NCBI RefSeq assembly: GCF_030462585.1
Contig: NZ_JASMRU010000018.1
Coordinates: 56,183 to 116,805 of the forward strand
DNA: 60,623 nucleotides
Reading direction: 5' to 3'
Origin: Pseudomonas sp. CAN1
Lineage (GTDB): Bacteria; Pseudomonadota; Gammaproteobacteria; Pseudomonadales; Pseudomonadaceae
Below, one piece after another: positions 53,440 to 60,623 of the stretch (within the stretch, counting starts at the first letter, position 1; each line of letters opens with the position of its first letter). A program made the translations under genes and the position numbers. Under the pieces are notes generated by a model. That model was given only the letters and a program-made list of their open reading frames with translations, had not been told where the DNA came from and searched no databases.

Positions 53440-54651
53440 ATGCAGGTCACCAAATCGAACAAGCTCGCCAACGTCTGCTACGACATTCGCGGGCCCGTGC
53501 TCAAGCACGCCAAGCGCCTGGAAGAGGAAGGCCATCGCATCCTCAAGCTGAACATCGGCAACCCGGCGCCGTTCGGTTTCGAGGCGCCGGACGAAATCCT
53601 CCAGGACGTCATCCGCAACCTGCCGACCGCCCAGGGCTACAGCGACTCCAAGGGCCTGTTCAGCGCGCGCAAGGCGGTGATGCAGTACTACCAGCAGAAG
53701 CAGGTGGAAGGCGTCGGCATCGAGGACATCTACCTGGGCAACGGCGTATCCGAGCTGATCGTCATGGCCCTGCAGGCTCTGCTCAACAACGGTGACGAGG
53801 TGCTGATCCCGGCGCCCGACTACCCGCTGTGGACCGCCTCGGTCGCCCTCTCCGGCGGCAAGCCGGTGCACTACCTGTGCGACGAGCAGGCCGGCTGGTT
53901 CCCCGACGTCGCCGACATGAAGGCGAAGATCACCAGCAACACCAAGGCCCTGGTGCTGATCAACCCGAACAACCCCACCGGTGCGGTCTACTCGAAGGAA
54001 GTGCTGCTGGACATCGTCGAACTGGCGCGCCAGCACAACCTGGTGATCTTCTCCGACGAGATCTACGACAAGATCCTCTACGACGAAGCCCAGCACATCT
54101 CCACCGCCTCCCTGGCGCCGGACGTGCTCTGCCTAACCTTCAACGGCCTGTCCAAGTCCTACCGCGTGGCCGGCTTCCGCTCCGGCTGGATCGCCATTTC
54201 CGGGCCCAAGCACAAGGCACAGAGCTACATCGAGGGCCTGGATATCCTGGCCAACATGCGCCTGTGCGCCAACGTACCGAGCCAGCACGCAATCCAGACC
54301 GCGCTGGGCGGCTACCAGAGCATCAACGACCTGGTGCTGCCGGGCGGCCGCCTGCTGGAACAGCGCAACCGCGCCTGGGAACTGCTCAACGACATCCCCG
54401 GCGTCAGCTGCGTGAAGCCCATGGGCGCGCTCTACGCCTTCCCGCGCATCGACCCGAAGGTCTGCCCGATCCACAACGACGAGAAGTTCGTCCTCGACCT
54501 GCTGCTTTCCGAGAAGCTGCTCATCGTTCAGGGCACCGCCTTCAACTGGCCCTGGCCGGATCACTTCAGGGTGGTTACCCTGCCGCGTATCGATGACCTG
54601 GAGCAGGCCATCGGCCGCATCGGCAACTTCCTGAAAAGCTATCGCCAATAA
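53440..54651 (+). CDS. alaA: Alanine-type aminotransferase (AlaA-like)
   Basis: A 403-aa PLP-dependent fold type I aminotransferase. The Schiff-base lysine is K239 in [17 protein letters not shown]. The N-terminal [20 protein letters not shown] and [15 protein letters not shown] are typical of AlaA/YfbQ enzymes that make alanine from pyruvate and glutamate. It starts at 53440 with CGGAA upstream; the longer frame from 53368 lies in the promoter. It is divergent from msrB. Confidence 0.9.
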   Translation: MQVTKSNKLANVCYDIRGPVLKHAKRLEEEGHRILKLNIGNPAPFGFEAPDEILQDVIRNLPTAQGYSDSKGLFSARKAVMQYYQQKQVEGVGIEDIYLGNGVSELIVMALQALLNNGDEVLIPAPDYPLWTASVALSGGKPVHYLCDEQAGWFPDVADMKAKITSNTKALVLINPNNPTGAVYSKEVLLDIVELARQHNLVIFSDEIYDKILYDEAQHISTASLAPDVLCLTFNGLSKSYRVAGFRSGWIAISGPKHKAQSYIEGLDILANMRLCANVPSQHAIQTALGGYQSINDLVLPGGRLLEQRNRAWELLNDIPGVSCVKPMGALYAFPRIDPKVCPIHNDEKFVLDLLLSEKLLIVQGTAFNWPWPDHFRVVTLPRIDDLEQAIGRIGNFLKSYRQ

Positions 54652-54679
54652 CCCATCGCCAGTGAACTCCAGCGCATAA

Positions 54680-55120
54680 ATGGACCTGCAGATCGACGAC
54701 TTCTACAAGGATGCCGCCTCCGGCCTGCTGACCCTCTATCAGGCCTTCCCGCGCAAGATCGCCCTCTACATCGAGGACCTGATCGGCCGGGAAGAGCCCG
54801 ACGAGTTCGGCCTGCCCAGCACCCGCCACCAGAGTTGCCTGGGCGCGCTGCTGTGGCTGGCCGATGAAGGCTACCTGCGCTTCGAGACCACTATTCGTTA
54901 CGAAGCGCTGGACCAGGCGGTGCTCAGCGAAAAGGCCTTCATGCGCCTGACCCGCATCGTCCCCCACGCCGTGCGCGACGGTGAGGAACTGCCGCCCAGC
55001 GTGCGCCGCGACCAGGCCACGCTGGCCAACCAGCTGCGCGAAGCGCTGGCCGCCCGCCACGGGGAACGCATCGCGCGGCTGACCCGTCTACTCTTCGAGA
55101 GCGACCTCGGGCGCCCGTAA
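54680..55120 (+). CDS. Conserved hypothetical protein, 146 aa
   Basis: A soluble, charged, helical protein (MDLQIDDFYKDAASGLLTLY) with a central LGALLWLADEGYLRFETTIRYEALDQAVLS that looks like a winged-helix element. It starts 28 bases after alaA, so the two probably share a transcript. No function is recognised; a nucleic-acid-binding role is only a guess. Confidence 0.75.
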   Translation: MDLQIDDFYKDAASGLLTLYQAFPRKIALYIEDLIGREEPDEFGLPSTRHQSCLGALLWLADEGYLRFETTIRYEALDQAVLSEKAFMRLTRIVPHAVRDGEELPPSVRRDQATLANQLREALAARHGERIARLTRLLFESDLGRP

Positions 55121-55235
55121 TACGGGCATGCGACACAAGTTGAAATAGTCCCCGAGTTGAATCGCCTGGGGGCCAACCGTATATACCCCGCATACTATTC
55201 AGCGATCCCGTGCCTGCCTGTGCACGGCGATCCGG

Positions 55236-55260
55236 AAAGCCGCATTGCCATGCGGTTTTT
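55236..55260 (+). terminator. Terminator-like hairpin in the htpX leader
   Basis: AAAGCCGCAT-TGCC-ATGCGGTTTTT, followed by CCCCC. It stands 33 bases before the htpX start. It may end the alaA transcript or attenuate htpX. Confidence 0.68.
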
Positions 55261-55292
55261 CCCCCTGTCACCGTGAGGAGAAGCTTTACGCC

Positions 55293-56168
55293 ATGATGCG
55301 CATCCTGTTGTTCCTGGCCACCAACCTGGCAGTTCTGGTGATCGCCAGCATCACCCTGAAACTGCTCGGCGTGGACCGTTTCACCGGCCAGAATTACGGT
55401 AGCCTTCTGATCTTCTGTGCCGTCTTCGGCTTCGCCGGCTCCCTGGTTTCGCTGTTCATCTCTAAGTGGATGGCGAAGATGAGCACCGGCACCGAGATCA
55501 TCAGCCAGCCGCGCACCCGCCACGAACAGTGGCTGCTGCAGACCGTGGAAGAGCTGTCCCGCGAGGCCGGCATCAAGATGCCGGAAGTCGGTATCTTCCC
55601 CGCCTACGAGGCCAACGCCTTCGCCACCGGCTGGAACCGCAACGACGCACTGGTCGCGGTCAGCCAGGGCCTGCTGGAGCGCTTCTCGCCTGAAGAAGTG
55701 AAAGCCGTGCTGGCCCACGAGATCGGCCACGTGGCCAACGGCGACATGGTCACCCTGGCGCTGATCCAGGGCGTGGTGAACACCTTCGTGATGTTCTTCG
55801 CGCGAATCTTCGGCAACTTCGTCGACAAGGCGATCCTGAAGAATGAAGACGGCCCGGGCATCGGCTACTTTGTCGCGACCATTTTCGCCGAGCTGGTCCT
55901 GGGTATCCTCGCCAGCATCATCGTCATGTGGTTCTCGCGCAAACGCGAATACCGCGCGGACGAAGCCGGCGCCCGCCTGGCCAGCACCGGCGCAATGATC
56001 GCCGCCCTGCAACGCCTGCGCGCCGAACAGGGCGTACCGGTGCAGATGCCCGACACGCTGCAGGCCTTCGGCATCAACGGCAACCTCAAGCACGGCCTTG
56101 CCGGCCTGTTCATGAGCCACCCGCCGCTGGAAGACCGCATCGAAGCCCTGCGCGCCGCTGGCCGCTGA
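55293..56168 (+). CDS. htpX: Membrane protease HtpX
   Basis: A 291-aa M48 metalloprotease of the inner membrane. Zinc motif HEIGH (H142, H146) and the distal Glu in [15 protein letters not shown]; about four membrane helices. It removes damaged membrane proteins together with FtsH. It starts at 55293 with GAGGAGAAG upstream. Heat-shock control is expected from the family, but I could not find a convincing sigma32 promoter. Confidence 0.96.
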   Translation: MMRILLFLATNLAVLVIASITLKLLGVDRFTGQNYGSLLIFCAVFGFAGSLVSLFISKWMAKMSTGTEIISQPRTRHEQWLLQTVEELSREAGIKMPEVGIFPAYEANAFATGWNRNDALVAVSQGLLERFSPEEVKAVLAHEIGHVANGDMVTLALIQGVVNTFVMFFARIFGNFVDKAILKNEDGPGIGYFVATIFAELVLGILASIIVMWFSRKREYRADEAGARLASTGAMIAALQRLRAEQGVPVQMPDTLQAFGINGNLKHGLAGLFMSHPPLEDRIEALRAAGR

Positions 56169-56181
56169 GTTTCAAGGCAAC

Positions 56182-56210
56182 AAAAAAGGCGACCCTCGGG
56201 TCGCCTTTTT
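56182..56210. terminator. Bidirectional intrinsic terminator
   Basis: AAAAAAGGCGACC-CTC-GGGTCGCCTTTTT between convergent htpX and tpm. Confidence 0.94.
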
Positions 56211-56222
56211 CATGCCCTCGAT

Positions 56223-56879
56223 TCAGCCACGACGCAGCGTGAACACCACCTCGTCCAGATGGCTGACGCCGCGTTTCAGGAACTTCGGGTTATCCGCCAG
56301 GACGTCCAGGCGCTCGCACTCCTCAACCGCCCACTGGGCAGCGAAGTGTTGCTGTACCTCGTCGGCCATCACGGCGAACGGCGGGCCGTCCATTTCTGCC
56401 TGCGGGTATTCCAGGGTCACCAGCAGCCCGCGCACCTGCGGCGGCAGGATGATCTGCAGATGCGCCGCATAGTCGGCGCGCATCTCTGCCGGCAGAGCGA
56501 TCAGCGCTGCGCGGTCGTAGAACGCCGCACAATCGGCCACCTGCTCGGCGCCGAGGGCGAAGAAATCACCCTGGAGGATTTCCAGCCGCTCGTAGCTGTA
56601 ACGGCGCAGCGCGCCTTCCTGGGTAACCTGCGGCTCCACGCCCAGCTCGGCGAAGAAGTCGATCGCCGCGCGCTCGGCCAGCTCCACCCCCAGCACGCGA
56701 TAGCCCCATTGCGCCAGCCAGAGCATGTCCAGGCTCTTGCCGCACAGCGGCACCAGTACCTGCGCCTCCTCCGGCACCCCGAGCGCCGGCCAGTGGCGTT
56801 GCAAGCCAGGGTTCACCGCCTGCTGGTGGAAGCCGATTTCATTGCGCGCCCAGCGCGACTGCCAGAATTCATGCTGCAT
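56223..56879 (-). CDS. tpm: Thiopurine S-methyltransferase
   Basis: A 218-aa class I methyltransferase. The N-terminal [19 protein letters not shown] and [22 protein letters not shown] (SAM loop) are family markers; [17 protein letters not shown] is a later conserved region. In Pseudomonas it is linked to methylation of selenium and tellurium compounds. It lies 11 bases after a 64-aa gene, so the pair forms an operon. Confidence 0.95.
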   Translation of the reverse strand: MQHEFWQSRWARNEIGFHQQAVNPGLQRHWPALGVPEEAQVLVPLCGKSLDMLWLAQWGYRVLGVELAERAAIDFFAELGVEPQVTQEGALRRYSYERLEILQGDFFALGAEQVADCAAFYDRAALIALPAEMRADYAAHLQIILPPQVRGLLVTLEYPQAEMDGPPFAVMADEVQQHFAAQWAVEECERLDVLADNPKFLKRGVSHLDEVVFTLRRG

Positions 56880-56890
56880 AGGTCACCCAC

Positions 56891-57085
56891 TCAAACACTG
56901 CGCAAAGCGCGGGGAAGCAACCAGCTCCACCAACTGCCGCGACGCTCACGCCGAGCTTCCTCGGCGTCCATGATTTTCAGGCGCACCTGGCCATCGCGCA
57001 CCCGCTGCACGCAGATCCGGGTGCCATCGTCGAGGCGGAGACATTCACCGGGTTCGAGCACAAGAACCTGATCGTTTAGCTGCAT
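56891..57085 (-). CDS. 64-aa protein resembling a divergent CsrA/RsmA-type protein
   Basis: Starts at 57085 (MQLNDQVLVLEPGECLRLDD). The central strands GECLRLDDGTRICVQRVRDG and QVRLKIMDAEEARRERRG can be laid on CsrA (GETLMIGD, then NQVRIGV and HREEI) with the G-E pair, the NQVR-like GQVR and the last Arg matching. The N-terminal Arg residues of CsrA are absent, and the tail SWWSWLLPRAL is hydrophobic. Such homology is suggested by eye only. It is co-transcribed with tpm. Confidence 0.6.
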   Translation of the reverse strand: MQLNDQVLVLEPGECLRLDDGTRICVQRVRDGQVRLKIMDAEEARRERRGSWWSWLLPRALRSV

Positions 57086-57337
57086 CTTGTAATCCGATGT
57101 TCGGCTAGGAATTTTCCGCAAACTTTACCGCATCAACCGAGTGGCATCCGGAGAAATACCCGGCGGCGAGGTGTGAGAATCACTCTGCAAGCCAGTTGGC
57201 AATTCCAAAAGAACTCGGTCACGCAAAGAATTTTCCGACAACAAATCGACAGAACAGATCATTACCTTCAAAAACCTATACTGGATTTCGATCTTTAGGC
57301 GCGTGAACATGGAGGCATTCCAGTAGTGAGGTGCCCC

Positions 57338-58108
57338 ATGCTCCCTGCCCTTTTCATCTCCCACGGCTCGCCCATGCTGGCCCTGGAGCCCGGCGCCAGT
57401 GACGCGCCGCTCAAGCGCCTGGCCCGCGAACTGCCGCGCCCGACAGCCATCCTGGTGGTCTCCGCCCACTGGGAAACCCCGGACCTGCGGGTCACCGCCG
57501 CGTCGCAGCCGGAAACCTGGCACGACTTCTATGGCTTCCCGCCCGAACTCTATGCCGTGCAGTACCCGGCGGTCGGCTCACCGGAGCTGGCGCAGCGCGT
57601 CGTCGAGCTGCTGGCCGCGGACGGCCTGCCGGCCACCCTCGATCCAGAGCGCCCGCTGGACCACGGCGCCTGGGTGCCGCTGAGCCTGATGTACCCGGCC
57701 GCCGATATCCCGGTGGTGCAGCTGTCGCTGCCCAGCCGCCTCGGCGCGCCCATGCAGCAGCGCATCGGCCAGGCCTTGCGCGCACTGCGCGAGGAAGGCG
57801 TGCTGCTGATCGGCTCCGGCAGCATCACCCACAACCTGGGCGAGCTGGACTGGCATGCCGGCCCAGAGGTGATCACGCCCTGGGCCAAGGCCTTCCGCGA
57901 CTGGATGGTGGAACACCTGCTGGCCGACGACGAGGCCGCACTGTTCGACTACCGCCAGCAGGCACCGTCCGCCGTGCGCAACCACCCGCGCGACGAGCAC
58001 CTGCTGCCGCTGTACTTCGCCCGCGGCGCGGGCGGCTCGGCGATGACGGTGGAGCACGCCGGGTTCACCCTCGGCGCGCTGGGGATGGATATCTACCGCT
58101 TCGGTTGA
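57338..58108 (+). CDS. DODA-type extradiol dioxygenase family protein (YgiD-like)
   Basis: A 256-aa protein. Metal ligands of the LigB fold are H9 (LFISHGSPM) and H44 (VVSAHWETP), with a further histidine in GSGSITHNLG. YgiD-type enzymes cleave catecholic substrates such as DOPA using Zn or Fe. It starts at the ATG at 57338 with GAGGT upstream; a GTG at 57326 is less well placed. It is monocistronic. Confidence 0.9.
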   Translation: MLPALFISHGSPMLALEPGASDAPLKRLARELPRPTAILVVSAHWETPDLRVTAASQPETWHDFYGFPPELYAVQYPAVGSPELAQRVVELLAADGLPATLDPERPLDHGAWVPLSLMYPAADIPVVQLSLPSRLGAPMQQRIGQALRALREEGVLLIGSGSITHNLGELDWHAGPEVITPWAKAFRDWMVEHLLADDEAALFDYRQQAPSAVRNHPRDEHLLPLYFARGAGGSAMTVEHAGFTLGALGMDIYRFG

Positions 58109-58117
58109 AGCACGACC

Positions 58118-58195
58118 TGTAGGAGCGAGCTTGCTCGCGAACATTTCCCCGGCGGGGCCGGAGTCAGGCGGTTCGCGAGCAAGCTCGCTCCTACA
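58118..58195. repeat. REP-like inverted pair, perfect arms
   Basis: TGTAGGAGCGAGCTTGCTCG at 58118-58142 and its exact complement at 58171-58195, directly after the dioxygenase stop. Confidence 0.92.
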
Positions 58196-58243
58196 AAGGC
58201 GGCCAGACCGCCAGCCAGGTGCCGGCAGTTAGCCCCGGAAACG

Positions 58244-58271
58244 AAAAAGCCCCGCCGAAGCGGGGCTTTTT
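58244..58271. terminator. Bidirectional intrinsic terminator
   Basis: AAAAAGCCCCGC-CGAA-GCGGGGCTTTTT between convergent dioxygenase and helicase genes. Confidence 0.94.
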
Positions 58272-58292
58272 CATGCGCGGGAGACTGACGAA

Positions 58293-59990
58293 TCAGTCTT
58301 CGCGGTAACGACGCAGGCGCAGAGCCTTGCCAGCGACGCGGGTGTCCTTGAGCTTGGTCAGCAGACGGTCGAGGTTCTCTTCCGGCAGCTCGATCAGGCT
58401 GAAGGTCTCGCGGATCTGGATGCGGCCGATGGCCTCGCGCGACAGACCGCCCTCGTTGAGGATGGCGCCCAGCAGGTTCTTAGCCTGTACGCCGTCACGG
58501 GCGCCCAGGGCGGTACGGCAACGGGCCTTGCCTTCCGACGGCGGAGCCATGGTGCGGGGTGCGCCGCTGCGCTCCGGACGGTCGCCGCGCTCGGGGCGAT
58601 CGCCACGCTCGCTGCGCTCGTAACGGTCGCTGCGCTCACGCGGGGCGGCCGGGGTCAGCGGCTGTTCGCGGCGGACCGATTCCAGGTCCAGCGCCTTGCC
58701 TTCGGTCAGCTTGGCCAGCAGTACAGCGGCCAGGGTGTCCATATCGGTACCCAGGCGACGGCACAGCTCGTCACGCACGGCGCCACGGCTGGCAACGGCG
58801 TTGGCCAGCAGCGGTTGCAAGCCGGTGGCCAGGCGGTTCAGACGTGCTTCGAGGACGGTTTCAGCGTCCGGCAGGCGAACTTCGCCAACCTTCTGGCCGG
58901 TCACACGCTCGATCACCTGCAGCATGCGGCGCTCGCGCGGAGTCACCAGCAGCAGGGCGCGGCCTTCACGACCGGCACGACCGGTACGGCCGATACGGTG
59001 TACGTAGGATTCCGGATCGTAGGGCATGTCCACGTTCAGTACGTGGGTGATACGCGCCACGTCGAGGCCGCGGGCGGCGACGTCGGTGGCGATGACGATG
59101 TCCAGCGAACCGTCTTTCAGCGACTCGATCACACGCTCACGCTGGGCCTGCGGCATGTCGCCGTTCAGCGCGGCGGCACGGTAGCCCTGGCGCTCCAGCA
59201 GCTCGGCGATGTCCAGGGTGGCCTGCTTGGTGCGAACGAAGCCGATCAGCGCGTCGAACTGCTCGACTTCCAGCAGACGCAGGATCGAGGCCGGCTTCTG
59301 GTCGGCGTGGACCATCAGGTGGACCTGTTCGATACGCGCGACGGTCTGGGTCTTGGCGGCGATGCGGACGTGCTTGGGTTCTTTCAGGTGACGTTCGGCG
59401 ATGCTGCGGATCGAGGCAGGCAGGGTCGCGGAGAACAGCACGCTCTGGCGGCTGGACGGCATGGCTTCGAAAATCACTTCGAGGTCATCCATGAAGCCGA
59501 GCTTGAGCATTTCGTCCGCTTCGTCGAGCACCAGGCTCTTGACGGTGGACAGCAGGTTCTCGTCGCGACGCAGGTGGTCGCACAGGCGGCCCGGAGTGGC
59601 GACCACGACCTGGGCGCCCTGGCGCAGGGCCTTGAGCTGCGGGCCCATGGGCGCGCCGCCGTAGACGGCAATCACGCCGACGCCCGGCATCTGCTTGGAG
59701 TAGGTTTCGAAAGCGGTAGCAACCTGCAGGGCCAGCTCGCGGGTCGGAACCAGCACCAGTACCTGCGGTACGCGGCGGCTCGGTTCGATCTGCGAGAGCA
59801 TCGGCAGCGCGAAGGCGGCGGTCTTGCCGGTGCCGGTCTGCGCCTGGCCGATCATGTCGTGGCCTTCGAGGATCACCGGGATCGACTGGGCCTGGATCGG
59901 CGACGGTTCTTCATAACCGACAGCGGCAATGGCAGCGAGAACATTGGGGTGAAGACCGAGCGCGGCGAAGCCGGCGGTTTCCTGGGTCAT
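58293..59990 (-). CDS. deaD: DEAD-box RNA helicase with DbpA-like RNA-binding domain (DeaD/CsdA type)
   Basis: A 565-aa protein. Motifs in order: GYEEPSPIQAQSIP (Q-motif), AQTGTGKT, PTRELA, LDEADEMLK, FSATLP, and YVHRIGRTGRAGREG. After the helicase core comes a dimerisation region and an Arg/Asp/Glu/Pro-rich repeat linker (RSDRYERSERGDRPERGDR, about 455-480). The C-terminal DbpA-type RRM follows (about 495-565), with the basic end ALRLRRYRED. It is expected to remodel rRNA and mRNA, particularly at low temperature. It starts at 59990. Confidence 0.93.
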   Translation of the reverse strand: MTQETAGFAALGLHPNVLAAIAAVGYEEPSPIQAQSIPVILEGHDMIGQAQTGTGKTAAFALPMLSQIEPSRRVPQVLVLVPTRELALQVATAFETYSKQMPGVGVIAVYGGAPMGPQLKALRQGAQVVVATPGRLCDHLRRDENLLSTVKSLVLDEADEMLKLGFMDDLEVIFEAMPSSRQSVLFSATLPASIRSIAERHLKEPKHVRIAAKTQTVARIEQVHLMVHADQKPASILRLLEVEQFDALIGFVRTKQATLDIAELLERQGYRAAALNGDMPQAQRERVIESLKDGSLDIVIATDVAARGLDVARITHVLNVDMPYDPESYVHRIGRTGRAGREGRALLLVTPRERRMLQVIERVTGQKVGEVRLPDAETVLEARLNRLATGLQPLLANAVASRGAVRDELCRRLGTDMDTLAAVLLAKLTEGKALDLESVRREQPLTPAAPRERSDRYERSERGDRPERGDRPERSGAPRTMAPPSEGKARCRTALGARDGVQAKNLLGAILNEGGLSREAIGRIQIRETFSLIELPEENLDRLLTKLKDTRVAGKALRLRRYRED

Positions 59991-60327
59991 GGGTTTGCCT
60001 CTAAGTACATCCGCAAAGACCCAATAGCCGAGCTGCGCATGCCCTGTACGACAATGAAGTCACCCAGGCAGCTGGAAGCGGGGATTTGCGAAATGAAGAT
60101 TGGAAGAATGCGTCAAGGAAGTCCGCACTGCGGACACATAGCCCGAGTGTGAAAACTGCGGGAGAATGCGGGATCCGAAACGAGGCCAGCGTTTGGCCGG
60201 CGCGTATCATACCGGAAATTCCTGACCGATGTGTTTCTTTTCGGAACAGCACCGGCGAACGGTCGTCACTTGGACAACCCCGCACCTGCCGGCTATACCG
60301 TGCAAGCCACCTGACCGGAGCACCGCC
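59991..60327. other. Divergent intergenic region, helicase / enoyl-CoA hydratase
   Basis: 337 bases with no gene seen. It holds the helicase leader, which in relatives is long and cold-responsive, but I cannot point to a specific structure. Confidence 0.55.
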
Positions 60328-60623
60328 ATGACCGCCAGCAGCGAACCGCGCGTCACCGTCGAACGCCACGACCACGTCCTGCTGCTCGGCCTGAACCGGG
60401 TCGAGAAGCGCAACGCCTTCGACCTGGAAATGCTCACCCAACTGGTGCTGGCCTTCGGCGAATACGAGCGCGACGACGATCTGCGCTGCGCCCTGGTGTT
60501 CGCCCACGGCGAGCACTTCACCGCCGGCCTGGACCTGGCCAACATCGGCGAGACCTTCCGCACCGGCTGGACGATGCCCGAAGGCTCCGCCGACCCGTGG
60601 GGCACCTTCGGCGGCCGGCGGCT
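60328..60623 (+). CDS. Enoyl-CoA hydratase/isomerase family protein (partial)
   Basis: The 5' part only, 98 codons before the window ends. It starts at 60328 with GGAG seven bases upstream. The crotonase-fold N-terminal pattern is clear: VLLLGLNRVEKRNAFDLEML, and HGEHFTAGLDLANIGE, where the backbone oxyanion loop follows FTAG. It may be a hydratase, isomerase or related crotonase; the catalytic acid residues lie beyond the window. Confidence 0.88.
   Translation, partial: MTASSEPRVTVERHDHVLLLGLNRVEKRNAFDLEMLTQLVLAFGEYERDDDLRCALVFAHGEHFTAGLDLANIGETFRTGWTMPEGSADPWGTFGGRR

Noticed and set aside
55137-55200. Sigma32-type heat-shock promoter before htpX (TTGAA and CCCC elements present)
   Set aside because: The spacing between the possible -35 TTGAAT (55157) and the CCCCG element is about 23 bases, outside the accepted range, and the alternative pair is only about six bases apart.

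Overview
This is GC-rich, gene-dense gammaproteobacterial chromosome, almost certainly Pseudomonas and close to the P. aeruginosa / P. nitroreducens / P. citronellolis side of the genus. Three things support this: the genus-typical interspersed repeats built on GTAGGAGCGAGC/GCTCGCGAAC, the strong third-position GC bias (which opens long false reading frames opposite nearly every gene), and a gene order from about 21 kb to the right end that, from memory, follows the P. aeruginosa block dusA, tal, rssC/rssB, mlaA, queF, copper genes, fadE, tRNAs, sagS, ospR, gpx, msrB, htpX, tpm, RNA helicase. No insertion sequence, prophage, integrase, CRISPR array or rRNA was found.

Layout. 0.1-2.8 kb: a small protein of unknown function, a UbiH/UbiM-type flavin hydroxylase and a universal stress protein, separated by repeats. 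3.0-8.2 kb: a LysR regulator followed by a complete tripartite efflux operon (DHA2 permease, EmrA-type adaptor, OprM-type outer-membrane lipoprotein) with ATGA overlap or tight spacing. 8.4-18.9 kb: a purine salvage and urate-degradation island: a GntR/FCD regulator, an AzgA-type purine permease, an unusual receiver-LuxR-PAS-kinase fusion, uraH divergent from puuE-uraD-allA-puuD, and a UacT-type permease. TTGTATACAA-type palindromes lie in each regulatory gap of this island and probably bind the GntR protein. The allantoicase gene (alc) expected between uraD and allA is absent.

19-28.5 kb: a chemoreceptor with a C-terminal sensor region, a small lipoprotein, dusA, tal, an RssB/RssC-type phosphatase and anti-sigma-antagonist pair, mlaA, and a group made of a UTRA-GntR regulator, a PhnX-like protein without its catalytic residues, and a PhnZ/TmpB-like HD oxygenase. 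28.6-35 kb: queF and a copper-resistance locus (cupredoxin-copA-copB operon, ptrA-like gene, copRS) with CopR boxes. 35-45 kb: a YadGH-type ABC exporter, a glutathione transferase, a transglutaminase-like protein, fadE, several small hypotheticals, a TerC protein and a HAD phosphatase. 45.2-45.9 kb: one tRNA-Glu and three identical tRNA-Gly genes behind a clear sigma70 promoter. 46-60.6 kb: a stress and redox segment (GST, free-methionine-sulfoxide reductase, DUF815 ATPase, sagS, ospR-gpx, msrB, alaA, htpX, tpm, DODA-type dioxygenase, DEAD-box helicase), ending in a truncated enoyl-CoA hydratase.

The observations most worth follow-up are the two-component-like fusion that lacks both phospho-acceptor residues, the TTGTATACAA regulon, the catalytically dead PhnX next to a PhnZ-like oxygenase, a 64-residue CsrA-resembling protein ahead of tpm, a near-perfect 36-bp palindrome ahead of the peroxidase gene, and a subfamily of the genus repeat carrying a fixed internal insert.
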